The position numbers and the translations under genes were made by a program. From NCBI GenBank assembly GCA_028023455.1, contig JAQFVV010007241.1, positions 60,121 to 124,120 of the forward strand: a stretch of DNA of 64,000 nucleotides, in the 5' to 3' direction. Origin of the DNA: Epiperipatus broadwayi (taxonomy: Eukaryota; Onychophora; Udeonychophora; Euonychophora; Peripatidae). Below, one piece after another: positions 13,523 to 26,900 of the stretch (positions are counted from its first letter, which is position 1; each line of letters starts with the position of its first letter). The notes under the pieces are model-generated. The model was not told the DNA's origin, searched no databases, and saw only the letters and a program-made list of their open reading frames with translations.

Positions 13523-14419
13523 TTAACAATATGTTTCGGGACTTCGACTCCTATGCCTAGCCTTTCTATGCCAATGTGCTTGTCTTTGACCACCTCCATT
13601 CCATTTTATGGAGTTTAAGCCGATGTTTTCTCGAGTCTTATCCACTGGTTTATTTTGTTGACTCGTATCGGCTGCGTTTAGTATCTCTGCTACTTGTTCT
13701 ATCAAATTTATTTTAAAGTACTTTTCTACACTGGTAAGGTATTCTACTGGAGCCTCACCTGTCTGCCCTTTAAACACTCTTATGTTTAGAAATTGGTTAA
13801 TGTTAGTAACATACATATAATTTTTATATCCCTGTACTAATTTTTCTTCTTCCCTATCTATATTGTTTTTATCCATTTTGTCTCTTTTCACTCTATATAT
13901 GTCAACACTGCTTATTTCACTCTCTATCTCACATATTTTTATCACTGTCTGTCTTTTTTCTTTTATAGCTTCCTGTTCATCCTTGTTGCTCCTAACATTT
14001 AGCATTACAACCTGCTGTTCTATCTGCTGGACCGTGTTTTCCATTTTCTCTACTTTAGTATCATTTCCTACCAGCTTCTTCTCTATTTCATACATTTTGC
14101 TATTGCAGCTATTTTCTATCTCACTTCTTTTTTCATCAATTCTTTCATGCATGCCCTCAAACTCTAGTCCTGTTGCATGTTGTCTATTTTCTATAGCTTC
14201 TGTATGTTTACTATTATCTAGCTCAAGGTTATCATATTTTATTTCTACATTATGGATTTTTATTTTTAATTCCTGTAATGTTTCATCGTTAACATTGTCT
14301 AGTCTCTGGGACATATCTTCCATTAGTTTTTCCATATCTTTTCTTAAATATTCTATTTGCCATGGTATCTTGGCTATTTCTTCTCTCAGTTCTTTCATAA
14401 AGTCTATCATTATATTCAT
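13523..14419 (-). CDS. Gag-like coiled-coil protein of the LTR element, 298 aa
   Basis: This is the only substantial ORF inside the element, beginning about 450 bp after the primer-binding site, as expected for Gag. Residues 1-170 are dominated by charged heptad-like helices (for example FMKELREEIAKIPWQIEYL and KVEKMENTVQQIEQQ), predicting a long coiled coil. Residues 206-240 (NINQFLNIRVFKGQTGEAPV followed by EYLTSVEKYF) resemble the 'F-x-G-x...P..Yl..ve.yf' opening of retrotransposon Gag capsid domains. The C-terminus (after about residue 275) is basic and Arg/His-rich, suitable for nucleic-acid binding, but there is no CCHC knuckle. It would package element RNA in a particle. No RT, protease or integrase follows. 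Function as Gag is inferred from position and the short capsid-like motif. Confidence 0.65.
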   Translation of the reverse strand: MNIMIDFMKELREEIAKIPWQIEYLRKDMEKLMEDMSQRLDNVNDETLQELKIKIHNVEIKYDNLELDNSKHTEAIENRQHATGLEFEGMHERIDEKRSEIENSCNSKMYEIEKKLVGNDTKVEKMENTVQQIEQQVVMLNVRSNKDEQEAIKEKRQTVIKICEIESEISSVDIYRVKRDKMDKNNIDREEEKLVQGYKNYMYVTNINQFLNIRVFKGQTGEAPVEYLTSVEKYFKINLIEQVAEILNAADTSQQNKPVDKTRENIGLNSIKWNGGGQRQAHWHRKARHRSRSPETYC

Positions 14420-14879
14420 TAACTTTTTTCCTCCATTTCAGGTTCTATTCTATCTTGACTATAAAAATTTAATTATCCACACTTTTATATTTCACTATCA
14501 CTATATCTCTATGCTAACAAAGTATTCTGTTTATTTATAACAAAGTATTCTGTTTATTTACTTCTTTGTTATTAAATCACAATGCTAACAAAGTATTCTA
14601 TTTATTTATTTCTTTTATATTAAATCTCAGTACATTCGCACTTAGCTCACCCTAATTTGTTTGCCATCTATATATCTAGTATATGTTAATTTATTTATTA
14701 CTTTCTCTTTTTTTTATTCTCAATTGAAGCTTGCTATCTGCTGACACCTCTCCTATTAAAAAAAAATTATAATTTTTTATTGCATTTATTATTTATATAA
14801 CACAGTTGAGACCTCCACTATTAACTTATGTGCATACGAATTGCATCGTGACCAATAACACATTGGTCGCCATTTTTAC
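14420..14879 (-). other. 5' leader of the LTR element
   Basis: Non-coding leader between the primer-binding site and the Gag-like ORF. A repeated aacaaagtattctgtttattta motif occurs at about 14516-14560 and again, slightly changed, near 14586-14610. Confidence 0.6.
14856..14873 (-). promoter_or_regulatory. Primer-binding site of the LTR element
   Basis: On the minus strand, tggcgaccaatg begins seven bases after the 5' LTR. TGG at this position is the usual complement of a tRNA CCA end. The primer tRNA would end in ggtcgcca; I do not name the tRNA. Confidence 0.65.
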
Positions 14880-17523
14880 TGTAACAGTCACTGCCTTCGT
14901 CTCTATATGCATTGAGCATGACATGCATTTTCTAACATCGAGCAGCAATTAAGAAATATTCAAAGGCATCCAAAATATACATTACTATAATCATACCTTT
15001 GAAAGGTTCATTTACTGCAACCTTTGCATGCCACCTTAAGAAAGAGATTGCTCCCTTCCCCAAGGGATATGATCATGTAATTAATAAAGAGTTATATTCT
15101 CTTATATTTTCTATTTTGTATATAAAATCAATAGAAAAGTGAATGCCTAACGAATGATTCCTGATCCCGGTAAGTTTAATCCCTGACTAGCTCAATCAAC
15201 TCATGATCTCAGGATGGTGGTTTGTTGCTTCATTAACAGAAAAGGTCAAACAATAATATCATTATCAAATACACAGCACAACGCCATACTTTAAAATTAG
15301 ATGTTAAAATTATTAAGCCCTCTATGATTATATAAATATTTACAGAATAAAGAAGAGAATAAACACACACACATAAACAATATTAATTAAAATTCAAGCG
15401 TATAAATAAATTTTAAATAGTTTCATAAATGGGAAAGGAATGGTCTGAAAATATCTCCTGCTTACACTTTAAACTCAAAACTTGGAATAAATTACTTATA
15501 CAAAAACAATGTGTATTGGCCATGGTATGCACGTGTTTCATAATTAAAAAAATGATTTAGCCACAAGTTAATGATATTTGAATCTTAAAAGTTCCATAAT
15601 ATGAGTCCTGCATGTGGCGGACAATAATAATTATTTGGAACACTTTCTAACACACTTTTATTCCTTATGGAAACAATCCTGCATGTAGCAGATGGAATAA
15701 ATTTACAAGGGGAACAAACTCATGCTCAACTACAATTTGAATCTTAAAAGTTCCATAATATGAGTCCTGCGCATAGTGGACAATAATAATTATTTGGAAA
15801 ACTTTCTTACACACTTTTATTCCTTATGAAAACAATCCTGCATTTAGCAGTTGGAATAAATTTACTATTATTTCAAAGTGAAACACATACATCCAATGAC
15901 CAAACTGCCTAACTATTTACATTTAACTATTTTGAAATATTGAAATATTTCATATTTACTTTCTCTTTTCTTTTATAATTTATTTAGATACTCCAATGAA
16001 TTACGTGTACCTTTACGTTAAAATTACAAACAAAATATTTATAACAGAATTACACAATTCATTGGTTCATTTAATAATAGTAATATTAGTAAAATAATGA
16101 ATTACTCATAATAAGACATAAAAAATAGATATAAAAAACATAAATAATACTTCCCAAAGGCTTCGTTCTTCTCCAGGCTAGGATTTTTAGGGTGATATAT
16201 ATCTGCTGTGCAGGTGATTACTTAACAGGGCTTCAATGGAGGTTGGCAAATTGTCCATAGCAGCTACACTTTAAGAAATAGAAAGTCACATCACTGGATG
16301 GCTATGTAGGTCTTCGAGCAGTGCGAATGTACTGAACTTGGTCTTCTAATTCATGACCATTACTGTATCACGAATAAATCTTGATTTCATTCCCTTATTG
16401 CTTCCTTTCATCTTTATTTAATTAATTGGGCAGTATTCTTTCTCCGTTCGATTAACACCTTTTAAAATATGTTCAACTATTAATGACTCTTCCACTTGTT
16501 CAGCATTCTGAAAAAAAATTTTTTTTGCACTCATAATTCTGCTTTTCCATCAGCACACTCTGAAAACTATACTGTTAACTCAAACAGAACGGGTAAGGGT
16601 GCCCGTGAGTATCAATGAATATAACCCAGCTAACTAATTCAATTTCACCTGACCAGCCTTTATATATCCCCCCCTCATTACAGGGTGTATTCTCTCATCC
16701 CCTCCACAAGTTATTGCTTTTACATTTCTGTTTTTAATTAAATTATTAATCCCTGTTTTTAATTACTTAAGTCCAAACAATGGATTTAATTTTAGCTATC
16801 TCCTTGGAAAAAAATTTGTCTTACGATAACTTTATCTTTTAATTAATTTCAGAATTTCACAGACCATTTAAATTCCAATCCCTTGATTTCTTTAAACAAT
16901 AAAATAAAATCACATTTATTTAATTAAATAATTTTGAGTAGGTGTCAAGTTGAATGACCACTGATACAATTTCTACATTTTTTTCCCAAAAACATTATAC
17001 AATAAAAGAAAGAGGTCATTGGCTTGCCTGCGGTCATGAACATTAAGTTCTAAAAAAAAAAAAGTATAAAACTGTATACTTGTTGTCACATAAAAATTGT
17101 TTTTAAGTTTTCCAAAAAGAATATTCAACAAGCAATAGAAAAAAAAATACAACATTTGAGAATCTAAAATAAAATCAAAAATCAAAATAAAACATGTTTA
17201 CTGATGGGTTACTTGCAAATACATTTCAGTTTCCCACAATAATTTCATTAATCCCCTACCATGTTTATTCACATCATAAATAAAAAAAATATATAGCATT
17301 TATTAACAGCAAAATACATATTTACGTGTGGTGTCCGCATTTGTTTATTTATAAGCATATTATTACCATTCATCCTATTTATTTACAATATATTGTGTGT
17401 GTAAGCAACAGAGAAAATATACCTGCACAGACCACTCCTTTTATTATAATATGTACATTTTGTTTGGGCTGCAACTATGCTTGCAGCCATCTTTGTGGCA
17501 GTCATTTAAGACTGACTGTCACA
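14880..17523 (-). repeat. Right LTR (5' LTR of the element), 2644 bp
   Basis: Matches the left LTR along its whole length, including the 159-bp tandem duplication (units from 15577 and 15736). Divergence from the left copy consists of scattered transitions and a few short indels (for example an extra attaatt near 16423). Confidence 0.9.
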
Positions 17524-17548
17524 ATATATATATATATATATATATATA
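17524..17548. repeat. (TA)n microsatellite at the right edge of the LTR element
   Basis: A TA run directly abutting the right LTR. Together with 9912-9959 it marks the pre-insertion microsatellite. Confidence 0.9.
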
Positions 17549-17628
17549 AAACTTGCTTTGACAATGGGTTGAGTTTGTTGGTTGTTAGTGATATTAGGAT
17601 TGTCTAGGTGTTACTGGCTTTAATGTGT

Positions 17629-18370
<742 letters not shown>

Positions 18371-19938
18371 GGCTTTACCATAAGTAAATATATTCACCTA
18401 AATATATGTAAAGTAAATATCATTTAAAAGACATGGGATAGGCTATCTGGCAATTTTTCATTTGTCTTTGGTTGTTATTTTAACCATGATTCAAAATATT
18501 AAAAGAGAATATATTGGACACATTGTATTGCTATTCAACTGATATTATTATATCATCTTTTTTCTACAAGACCCACTGTCCTATATAAAAAATAAAAATG
18601 AAGCATTTTAATTTTCATAATATATGTTTATCTCAATCAATTTTGTTTCGACTTTACATTTAATCATTTAATCTTCAAGTTTAGCCATTTCATTTAAATC
18701 TATTATGATGGTATCATGTTTTAAAAATATGTCTTAGTATACTGGTAATAAGATGCATGTCCTTTCTTTGCTGCTTTTTAAAAATAAATATTGATTTGAC
18801 TTGGTTCCAACAATTGAAATAATATGAATACTAACTTGAATTACTGGTCAATATCGAAAAGATGTAATCACCAAAACATAAGTATACAATGCAGAATGAA
18901 TAAGAGGAGAGTTATTTCACTTTAAGTGCCATAATCAAATTGTAACCTGAAATATAAAATCAAAATTTTTTTAGTAAACAAAATCATGTTCATGGGGATT
19001 TTTTAAGTCTTAGAGGCTCATGATTCATGTTAAATTGCTGACATGACAAACAACCATCCTCTCTAACATAAAGATTATTTTCTTCTACTTGAGATTTAGA
19101 TTGGTTCCTATGAAGTTTAAAATAGGGAAAGTGCCATATTGGGATATACTATTCCATAAGCTTCACAAAGACAAATGTAGAGCATACATACATCTAATGT
19201 ATGTATATTAAATGTTTCTGCTTGCCCCCTGTATTAGGGAAAATAACACCATATGATACTAGATGATTAAAATTTATGTTCAATCTCATGATAAAATTTA
19301 CTTTGATTTAGTAGCAATCTATTTCTGCTTCACAAAATTATTTGCATTCACAATGGATTACCAGTTGACTTTTTTTTGTCTTTTCTAATAGTTATTGTTC
19401 TTTTCATTTTTATAACTGATAGCATTAATATGAATGCCATTATCCAATCTTGATTGAATTTTCTATGGAAGTTCACCCCTTTTTTTCCAAAGGGTGTAAT
19501 TTTGCTGTTTTTAAACAACATTCATCAATTCAGCAAGTTATTTAATAATACATCTGTTTGTTTAAATTAGCATCATTTTAATGCATCCTTGAAAGCTATA
19601 CTTCATGATTAAGATGATTTGAGATCCTGAGCCTGGATCATTTCTTGTGATATTCTATGCTTAATGTCATCCTGGTAATTCTCACTTCTGTAGCAATTTA
19701 ATTAGGCTTGTTTAAATTCATTAAAATTTAAGAAGGTAAATAAGGAATCTCAGCAAGTTTAATATGCCTCATATATTTGGCCATGATATATTTTAAACTT
19801 TGCTCATTACATCATCAGGTTTAAACTGAAATTTCATTCTACACTAATAAGTCATCAACAATGGATATTAATGAAATCGATTATGCTGTTCTTTCATCTA
19901 AATTATGGTAAATAATAAAAAAAATCAAATACCACAGC

Positions 19939-19939
<1 letters not shown>
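18371..19939. other. No recognised feature
   Basis: About 1.6 kb of AT-rich, non-repetitive-looking sequence with only short ORFs. No exon signals of the kind seen at the Ig exons were noted. Confidence 0.5.

Positions 19940-19976
<37 letters not shown>
19940..19976. repeat. (TA)n microsatellite at a PLE 3' end
   Basis: A TA run where the minus-strand PLE copy ends. The inverted mate also ends in a TA run (about 27988-28013). Confidence 0.9.
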
Positions 19977-19979
<3 letters not shown>

Positions 19980-20106
19980 GAAATATATTTTTAACAGTTT
20001 ACAAATAATTATAAACAATCCTTAAATCCACAGAAGTACTTTCAGTTACTTTCTAATCTGCCTCAACTGCCACTAAATTCAAAAACAAAAGCGGAAACAA
20101 ACGTCA

Positions 20107-20460
20107 TCAATTCAAATTCCACGAATCTCGTATTTTAATGTTAGAAGCTTGTTGATGTATTAAATGCGTTTTATTCCTGTTTATAAAAATTGCCTCTTTA
20201 ATTTTTCTTTTACTATGGTTTCTCTCTTCATGAAGAATTTTCACATTTTCAAAATTAAATTGCATTTTATATTTATATGTTTTTTCGTGATCAGAGAAAA
20301 CTGAAGGAGATATTAAATCACCATTATTTTTATTTTTTACATGCTTATATAACAATTCATGCTCCTTCAATCTTTTCTCAATATTGCACCTAGATTCACC
20401 TATATATGATAGCATACAATCACAAAAAATTGATATATGACATTACTTTTTTGCTTGACA
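20107..20460 (-). pseudogene. PLE GIY-YIG endonuclease fragment
   Basis: Reading leftward, the frame gives the GIY-YIG region (SYIGESRCNIEKRLKEHELL) followed by KNKNNGDLISPSVFSDHEKT, FNFENVKILHEERNHSKRK and EAIFINRNKTHLIHQQASN, ending IRDSWNLN before the stop. YIGES with downstream Arg and Glu is the active-site region of PLE-type GIY-YIG nucleases, which nick target DNA. The RT is absent and upstream coding is interrupted by a 40-bp duplication, so this is a dead fragment. Confidence 0.85.
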
Positions 20461-20522
20461 GGTATGACATCCTTAGAATTATTGACTAATTTATTAATAT
20501 TGTTTGGAAAGTAGAATGAAAC

Positions 20523-20602
20523 ATTAAACACATTCTTATATAAATCCTTAAAAACATTTCACATTAAACACATTCTTATATAAATCCTTAAAAACATTTC
20601 AC
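20523..20602. repeat. 40-bp tandem duplication within the PLE arm
   Basis: Two perfect 40-bp units (attaaacacattcttatata and onward) begin at 20523 and 20563. The inverted mate at about 27430-27470 has only one unit, so the duplication arose after the pair formed. Confidence 0.9.
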
Positions 20603-20723
20603 TTGTGGATTTGAAATAAATGGAATAGATATCCATTTTTTACTATTAATCTTCATTTCTTTTAAATTATAATATTTTTTTTAATTGACATAAAGTATTG
20701 TTTATTTGTTCCATTTTATAACC

Positions 20724-20738
20724 AACATCAAGCAATAA
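20724..20738. repeat. Target-site duplication, left copy
   Basis: aacatcaagcaataa directly before the LINE 5' end, identical to 27292-27306. It defines a 15-bp duplication from target-primed integration. Confidence 0.9.
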
Positions 20739-20950
20739 GGTTGCTCTCTAGTGGCAGCTTTTAGGAAAGTTCACCCTTGCATGGTAGCTACTTTGACTGT
20801 GACTTAGATGCTTCTATAGCACTTATTGAGGAGAAATAACCACACAGAAAAGATTGTAAGTATCTTCTCTTTATTATTTAAAAAAAAACATTTAAATCCA
20901 TATATAATTGTTAATTATTACTAAGTTAAACAATCACTATCAAAACAAAC

Positions 20951-23620
20951 ATGGCTCCCAAAAAAAAAACTGCCACCTCAGCAAATTCAGCCATAGCCTC
21001 TAAAAGAGAAAAGGGACTACTTTTAAAAAGTGAAAATAACACTAAAATCCCTAAATTCATATGACAGGACAAACCAAAAGAAATAACTCTTCCTTTGACT
21101 GAAAAAAGGAAAAATCCTTCAAGGAAAAAATCTACTGAGAAAATAAATAGAAAATGTGAACCAGAAACGGATTTTGAGGGGTCCGAAAATAATCTTTCAG
21201 ATCAGTGCCAAACTTCCGACAACAATGGTTTTCTAGAGAATTTTTCTACATTTAATCCCAAAAAAAATTAGATCTCCAGACTCAAAAACAAAAAAGTTAT
21301 GTCTCAAAAACTGAACAGGAAACCCGAAAATATAATACTTATAACGTAAATATCAACCGCAATATTGCCATTGGCGATGAACTCACATATCCAAAGTTTG
21401 ACGAAGCAATGTGCTATGATCCCACACAGTCGAAGACAAACAGTTATATAAATTCCATAGAGAATTTCAACAGCTATAATCCTGTCTCAAAACTAGACTT
21501 CCAACTTGGAAAACAAAAAGTTATAGTCAAAAAACCAAACCGGAAGCTACACACGTTCACACTCACAACACAGGATAAGACATAAATTCTATCACTAGCG
21601 TCAAATCCACATACTCTTAAGTTCACAGAGACACGATTGAATGATTCTGCAGAGTCGGAGACAGAAGGTTATATTTCTTTGACAGAGAATTTCACCGGCT
21701 ATAATACCCAACAAAAATTAGACTCCCAGCATGAAAAACAAAACAGTTACAAATCAAAAACTAAACCGGAAGCCACACTAGATCACCCTCATAACACAAA
21801 AAATGACTTAAATTGTAACTCTAGCGATTCATTTCCATATTCCAACTTAGGGGGGACCCAATTAAATCATCCAGCACAGTCGAATACACTTTCCAGCCTC
21901 AAAAACAAACAAGTAGAGATTCCAAAACAAATTTGAAAACTGCACTAACACTAAATAAAGATAAGAAAAAAGACCTAACCAATACTAATAGCAATGGGAA
22001 AACAAACTTGAAAACAAACTTAAACTTCAATCAAATAAAAACAAATGCCCCAATCCAAAAGACATCACCAACTAACACCAACTTCCAAGGAAAATCAACA
22101 AGCAGCAACACCACAAATAAACCAAACTCCCAGAAATCAAAACAAACAACACAAAACGAAAAATTCAAACAGCAAAGTAAATCAGTCATCAATTTCAACA
22201 GTGAAGAAAATGACACAACATTGGAAAATGACAATGAATCTTTTCCAAAACTTCAACGCAGTTCCAGATTCACAACCCAAGACACCAACAGCTCCCCAGA
22301 ACCAGCACAGCAAAACAATGCTAACAACTCAGAACATTACTATGCAATATCCTCACAACTCAATCCCCAACTCTCATATACAAATAGCCTTAGGACAACC
22401 ACTAGGCAATCAACCCAAGCCAAAACTCAAACAATCAACACATAAACTACAGATGACCCATACAATAAATTCATCCAATTAAGAGATGGGGAACAAGAAT
22501 AAAATGAACATGCTGACTTGCAAAAACCAGTTAACAGAGACTAGCATTCTTCAGCAACAGAACACTTTAATAGAACCATACCAAATCTTCTCTTTCACTT
22601 CTTCACAGAGTATACCAATGAATGTACAAGTATTCTAACAACAACAGATATCAACTGCTTCTTGTACAAATTCCCAATACTCTCACTCTATGATCTCACT
22701 AACCACAAGTTCTGGTCACCAGTTTATAAAATACTGTTCCACACAAATAAAAGGTATATTGCAATTCAATTCAAAGACCTAGCAGGAAAGCAACTCTTTG
22801 AAACTAAATTCAAACAGTTAGACAACAAATACCTGGTTCACATTAACATGAACAAACCACGGATTCTTCAGGGCAGAGTGAGTAACTGTACTCTCAACTT
22901 TGAAGAGTCCCACTTACAACAGGCCCTTTCCAATTATGGTACAGTTGAAGGCTTTAAATACATCCAAGAATCAAGAGCAAAAAAATGGTATTTACTAACA
23001 CTGCAATCTTTAGTCTAGTCCTCAAGACAGGAACCCAGCCACTTACACTACCAGCAACAGTCAGCAACAACAAGGCTACAATCCTTATCAGCTTCCGGGA
23101 TATACCCCATTGTGCTTCAACTGTCGGAACAGAGGACACATGATGAAGGTGTGTCCTCTGAATACAAGCGATGTAAGCAGTCAGGCATATCCAAAAAATC
23201 ACAACAGCCCATTGAAGACCCCACTGATTCTACACACTCAATTAAAACCCACTCAAAACCACAAACAGAAACTGAAAACACACATCAGTCCATACCCACT
23301 CCAATGGGAACAAACCATAGCCACACAAGCATCCCATATACTGGCAAATCCTTAATCCACCACAGACTGGCAGAGGACTCAAAGCTCACTAGATCATGGT
23401 CATCATCAGAAACCATGATGAATCAGAAGATGAGGGAACCACCAAAATATCTACTAAACCCTCCAAACCATGCAACCGCAAAAGATCAAGACATAATAAT
23501 TCTAGCACACAAGAAAAATCAACTGATGACTCCAGTACCTCAGACCCAGCCCAAGTGGCCCTCATAACAAAAACTACCAGATCACAGGAATCATGTACAC
23601 CATCAGATAAAAAACGATGA
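20951..23620 (+). pseudogene. LINE ORF1 (Gag-like) pseudogene
   Basis: Starts at ATG 20951 (MAPKKKTATSANSAIASKRE), a basic N-terminus. It continues through Asn/Thr/Gln/Ser-rich low-complexity sequence in three alternating frames, including 21637-21936 and 21933-22445. A more conserved block at 22662-23018 (FPILSLYDLTNHKFWSPVYK, then YIAIQFKDLAGKQLFETKF) resembles the RRM-like or nucleic-acid-binding core found upstream of zinc knuckles in such ORF1s. A CCHC knuckle, CFNCRNRGHMMKVC, lies at 23113-23154 with the exact C-x2-C-x4-H-x4-C spacing. The protein would bind LINE RNA. Several stops and frameshifts show it is not expressed intact. Confidence 0.8.
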
Positions 23621-23915
23621 GAAATTCAATCAAGGGAAGATCAGACTCTACCAAAATTCAAACAATTTGGAAACCATATGCTGACAACCACCAAAGATGA
23701 GACTCTACCAAAGGTCACACCACCTGAAGATCCTATGCCAACAACCACAGAAGAAGAGACTCTACCAATTCTCAGAACAACTGAACACCCCATGCTGACA
23801 ACCACAGAAAATGAAATACTCCTTATCTCATTTCCTGAGTCAGAGAACAGCCCCTCAGAATAACCCCTACCAGAAGACACCTTCCCAGAAGACACCTTCA
23901 CAAAAATACCACACC

Positions 23916-26900
23916 ATGACTATTACAATCACAGCAGTAAATATCAGAGGCTTAAACTCCAAAGAAAGAGTTGAAGCACTTCACAGATGGTTTATTAAAC
24001 ATCAACCTGATATCCTCTGTCGCTCTGAAACAAAACTACACATACAGTCTGGCCCACACATCATGAAACTAAACTCACTGGGCTACTTTCACTACTCCAT
24101 AGCCCAAACACCAGGATCCAGAGTGGCCATACTAATTAACAAATTATCTCCCATAACCTTCTTCAAATACTATACATAGACAACCACTGTCTCATAGCCA
24201 TCCTTCAATACAACAATTGTACCATCAACTTATGCAACATATACATGACAAAGGCTCCTGACAACATCCGCAGAATTATTCACACAATAAATGCAACACT
24301 TTGAACCAACCCATTCCCTTCCATCCTGATATGAGACTTCAACCACTCCTATGAAACCTTCCAGTCTGTTTACCTCCCATTGATCAGTCTAAAGCTAATG
24401 AGTGCACGAAACCTGCTTCCTGAAACAGCATTTTTATTCTACACAACTAAATATAAGTCCCTCATCAACTTAACCTTTTTATCACCAAACTTACTGCCTA
24501 CGACTCAAGCTAGACTCTGGCCAGTGGTTTTATCAGACCACCTGTTACAAGAGATAAAACTCCAGTTTTTCTCTAGCTCCCCATACCCAAACAACTACCA
24601 AAGAGCAATAAGACTCATAACCAGGGAAACTACACCAGCCTGCCTGTTCTCAGAAGCCTACATACAATTCCATCAAACAAACATACTCTCCAGGCCAATC
24701 ACAGAGGCATGGCCTCTATTCACAAAGATGCTACAGAAACTAATAACTACCTACTCCTTCCGAAGACCAGGACCCTTAAAACTTTTAAACAGCTTAGACA
24801 ACATTGCAGGTACCCTTAAGCACCTAACACTGGAAGGACAAAACATAAAAACAATCTTACAACTAAAGACTAAATATAGGACCACCCAAAAGATTGTAGC
24901 AGAACATATAGCAACAGAAAGGGATCGGAGCTACCTGGTACATCAACACTGCTGGACCAGAGGATACATCAGATGAGCCTTGGCATCAGGAAAATAAGAA
25001 AAAGCCCAAGTGATATCACCATTGATGGTAAACAATACATTGGCCCTGCAATGCTAGGTAAACTCCAAGAACATTTAAAAAAAAGTTTCAAAACCACATC
25101 ACACCCAGTGACAGAATAACTTTCAAAATAAATCCAGACAACTCTCATGACATTACCCAAGCTACAATCCAAAAAAAATTAAATGCGATGCCAGACAAAA
25201 TACACTCTGGCCTACATGGCATCTCGAAGTTTATTCTACTCCACCTGAACAAATACACCATCCCAATCATCAAGGAAATGATTGATCTACTCAGCAGTGG
25301 GACTTGCCACCTTGATTTTCTATACCCCATTGCAATGGTGCCACTACTTAAAAAGAGTGATGCCACAGCTGAACTACAAAACCTAAGACACATCTCAATG
25401 ATTCCACTCATGATCAAGATAATTGAGTCTATAATCAAAGACAAAATGCAAGACAATGTCCTCAAGCACATCTCAAAATACCAGTTCGCCAAGAAGGGTG
25501 TGCCACATCAGATGCAATAAGCCACTTCTGTCTAGTAATAGACCAAGTGCGCACAAAAAGAAGGTCCAAGCCAGTTGCCATTCAGCTCGACATCGCAGGG
25601 GCATTTTACTCGGTACACATTGATGTGCTAATTAAAACACTTGAACAATACCAAATACCACAACCTCTTCTACAAATCATAGAGAACCTTTTAAACAACC
25701 GGGAAATTTTCCTCATGCTAGATGGATGCATAGCTCCGGGATTCAAACCAAGTTTATACATCCCACAGGGATCCCACTAAGCACACTGTTATTCACAGCT
25801 TACATAAACCCTCTCCTACTCCAAATAGAAAACACACTTCCAGGCATCCAAGTAGACTACATCAATGAAAATATAAACCACATTTCCTACATGGACGATG
25901 TTGTCATGTTGTCATCTTTCTTCCCTCCATCGATCACCTTAACAATCTAGTAAACATACTTGACAGTTACACAACAACACATGGCCTCACATTTAACAGC
26001 GAGAAGTCAGCAATATGGTCATTACTCACAGGAAAACAAATTCTGGCCATGTTCAATGCCCAGCCACAGAAGTTCTTGGGATTCCCTGTAGCAAAGTCCT
26101 ACTCACTCATGAGAAAGGAAATCCAAAACTCACTGCTGGAAAAATCACAAACCACAATAGCATCAATATCAAAAATTTACTTGTCCCTCATTGGAAAGGT
26201 TGCATGACTAAATGCCATCCTGCTTCCCAAAATAACATACTACCTTACTGGATTCAACCTCACCAAAGGATTCATAACTAAAATAAACTCTGCATGTACC
26301 AAACTTTGCTGAGGAGGAAAAGTCGCAGCCATCAGTATCAAGGCAATGCATCACCCCGGGAGAGAGAATGGTCTCTCACTCCACTCCATTGAAACAATCA
26401 ACCTACAAAGAACCCACAATGTGCTTCACAGACTTTTTAAGAACAATGATACCATTGAATGCCCACTACCTGTCGAGCCCACAGATAGGTTACCACCCTC
26501 TAAACAAAACAACTGGCTTCGACAATCAGTGACTTTAATCCTGAACCAACTTTCAGCCAATGCAAGCCTATTCACATGCAAACTCACATATTGGGAAATC
26601 TTTAATATTACATACCACAAGAGTTCCACTATCTCTGCTTACCTCCATATTTCCAACCAAAGACTCATCAAACTAACAAAACACTGGCACCTTCCCCCAA
26701 AGTATGTTGACTTCCTCATTAAAGTAAATCTGGAAGCCCTTCCCACAAATGCCTTTCTCTACTATAAGAGAGGCTTCAAAATTCTAGCAAGCACATGCTC
26801 ACTCTTCCAGAGAGAAGATGAAACCACCAACCACATGCTAACAAGCTGCCCATGTCTACAAAAGCTCCAATCAGCATTACAGAACCGATTCAAGAACCAA

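Larger units (their letters stand above)
9961..17523 (-). mobile_element. Non-autonomous LTR retrotransposon (LARD-like), 7.56 kb, minus orientation
   Basis: Two long direct repeats, 9961-12593 and 14880-17523, both begin tgtaacagtca and end actgactgtcaca on the + strand, the canonical TG...CA. They flank 2286 bp of internal DNA. Orientation is set by two signals. A purine-rich tract on the minus strand (taagggagggggtat, 12594-12608) abuts the left repeat, making it the 3' LTR. A tggcgacc primer-binding-like site on the minus strand (from 14873 downward) lies just inside the right repeat, making it the 5' LTR. The internal region encodes a Gag-like coiled-coil protein, but no protease, reverse transcriptase or integrase. 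Very long LTRs with little coding content fit the LARD class, which depends on enzymes supplied elsewhere. Confidence 0.88.
19977..20719 (-). mobile_element. 5'-truncated Penelope-like element, left arm of a head-to-head pair
   Basis: Minus-strand PLE 3' portion containing the end of the RT-to-endonuclease linker, a GIY-YIG domain and the 3' UTR. It is an inverted copy of 27303-27990. The innermost bases (ccattttat at 20711-20719) pair with ataaaatgg at 27303-27311. The two copies were adjacent before the LINE inserted. PLEs are retroelements whose reverse transcriptase is related to telomerase, with a GIY-YIG endonuclease in the canonical lineages. Confidence 0.85.
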
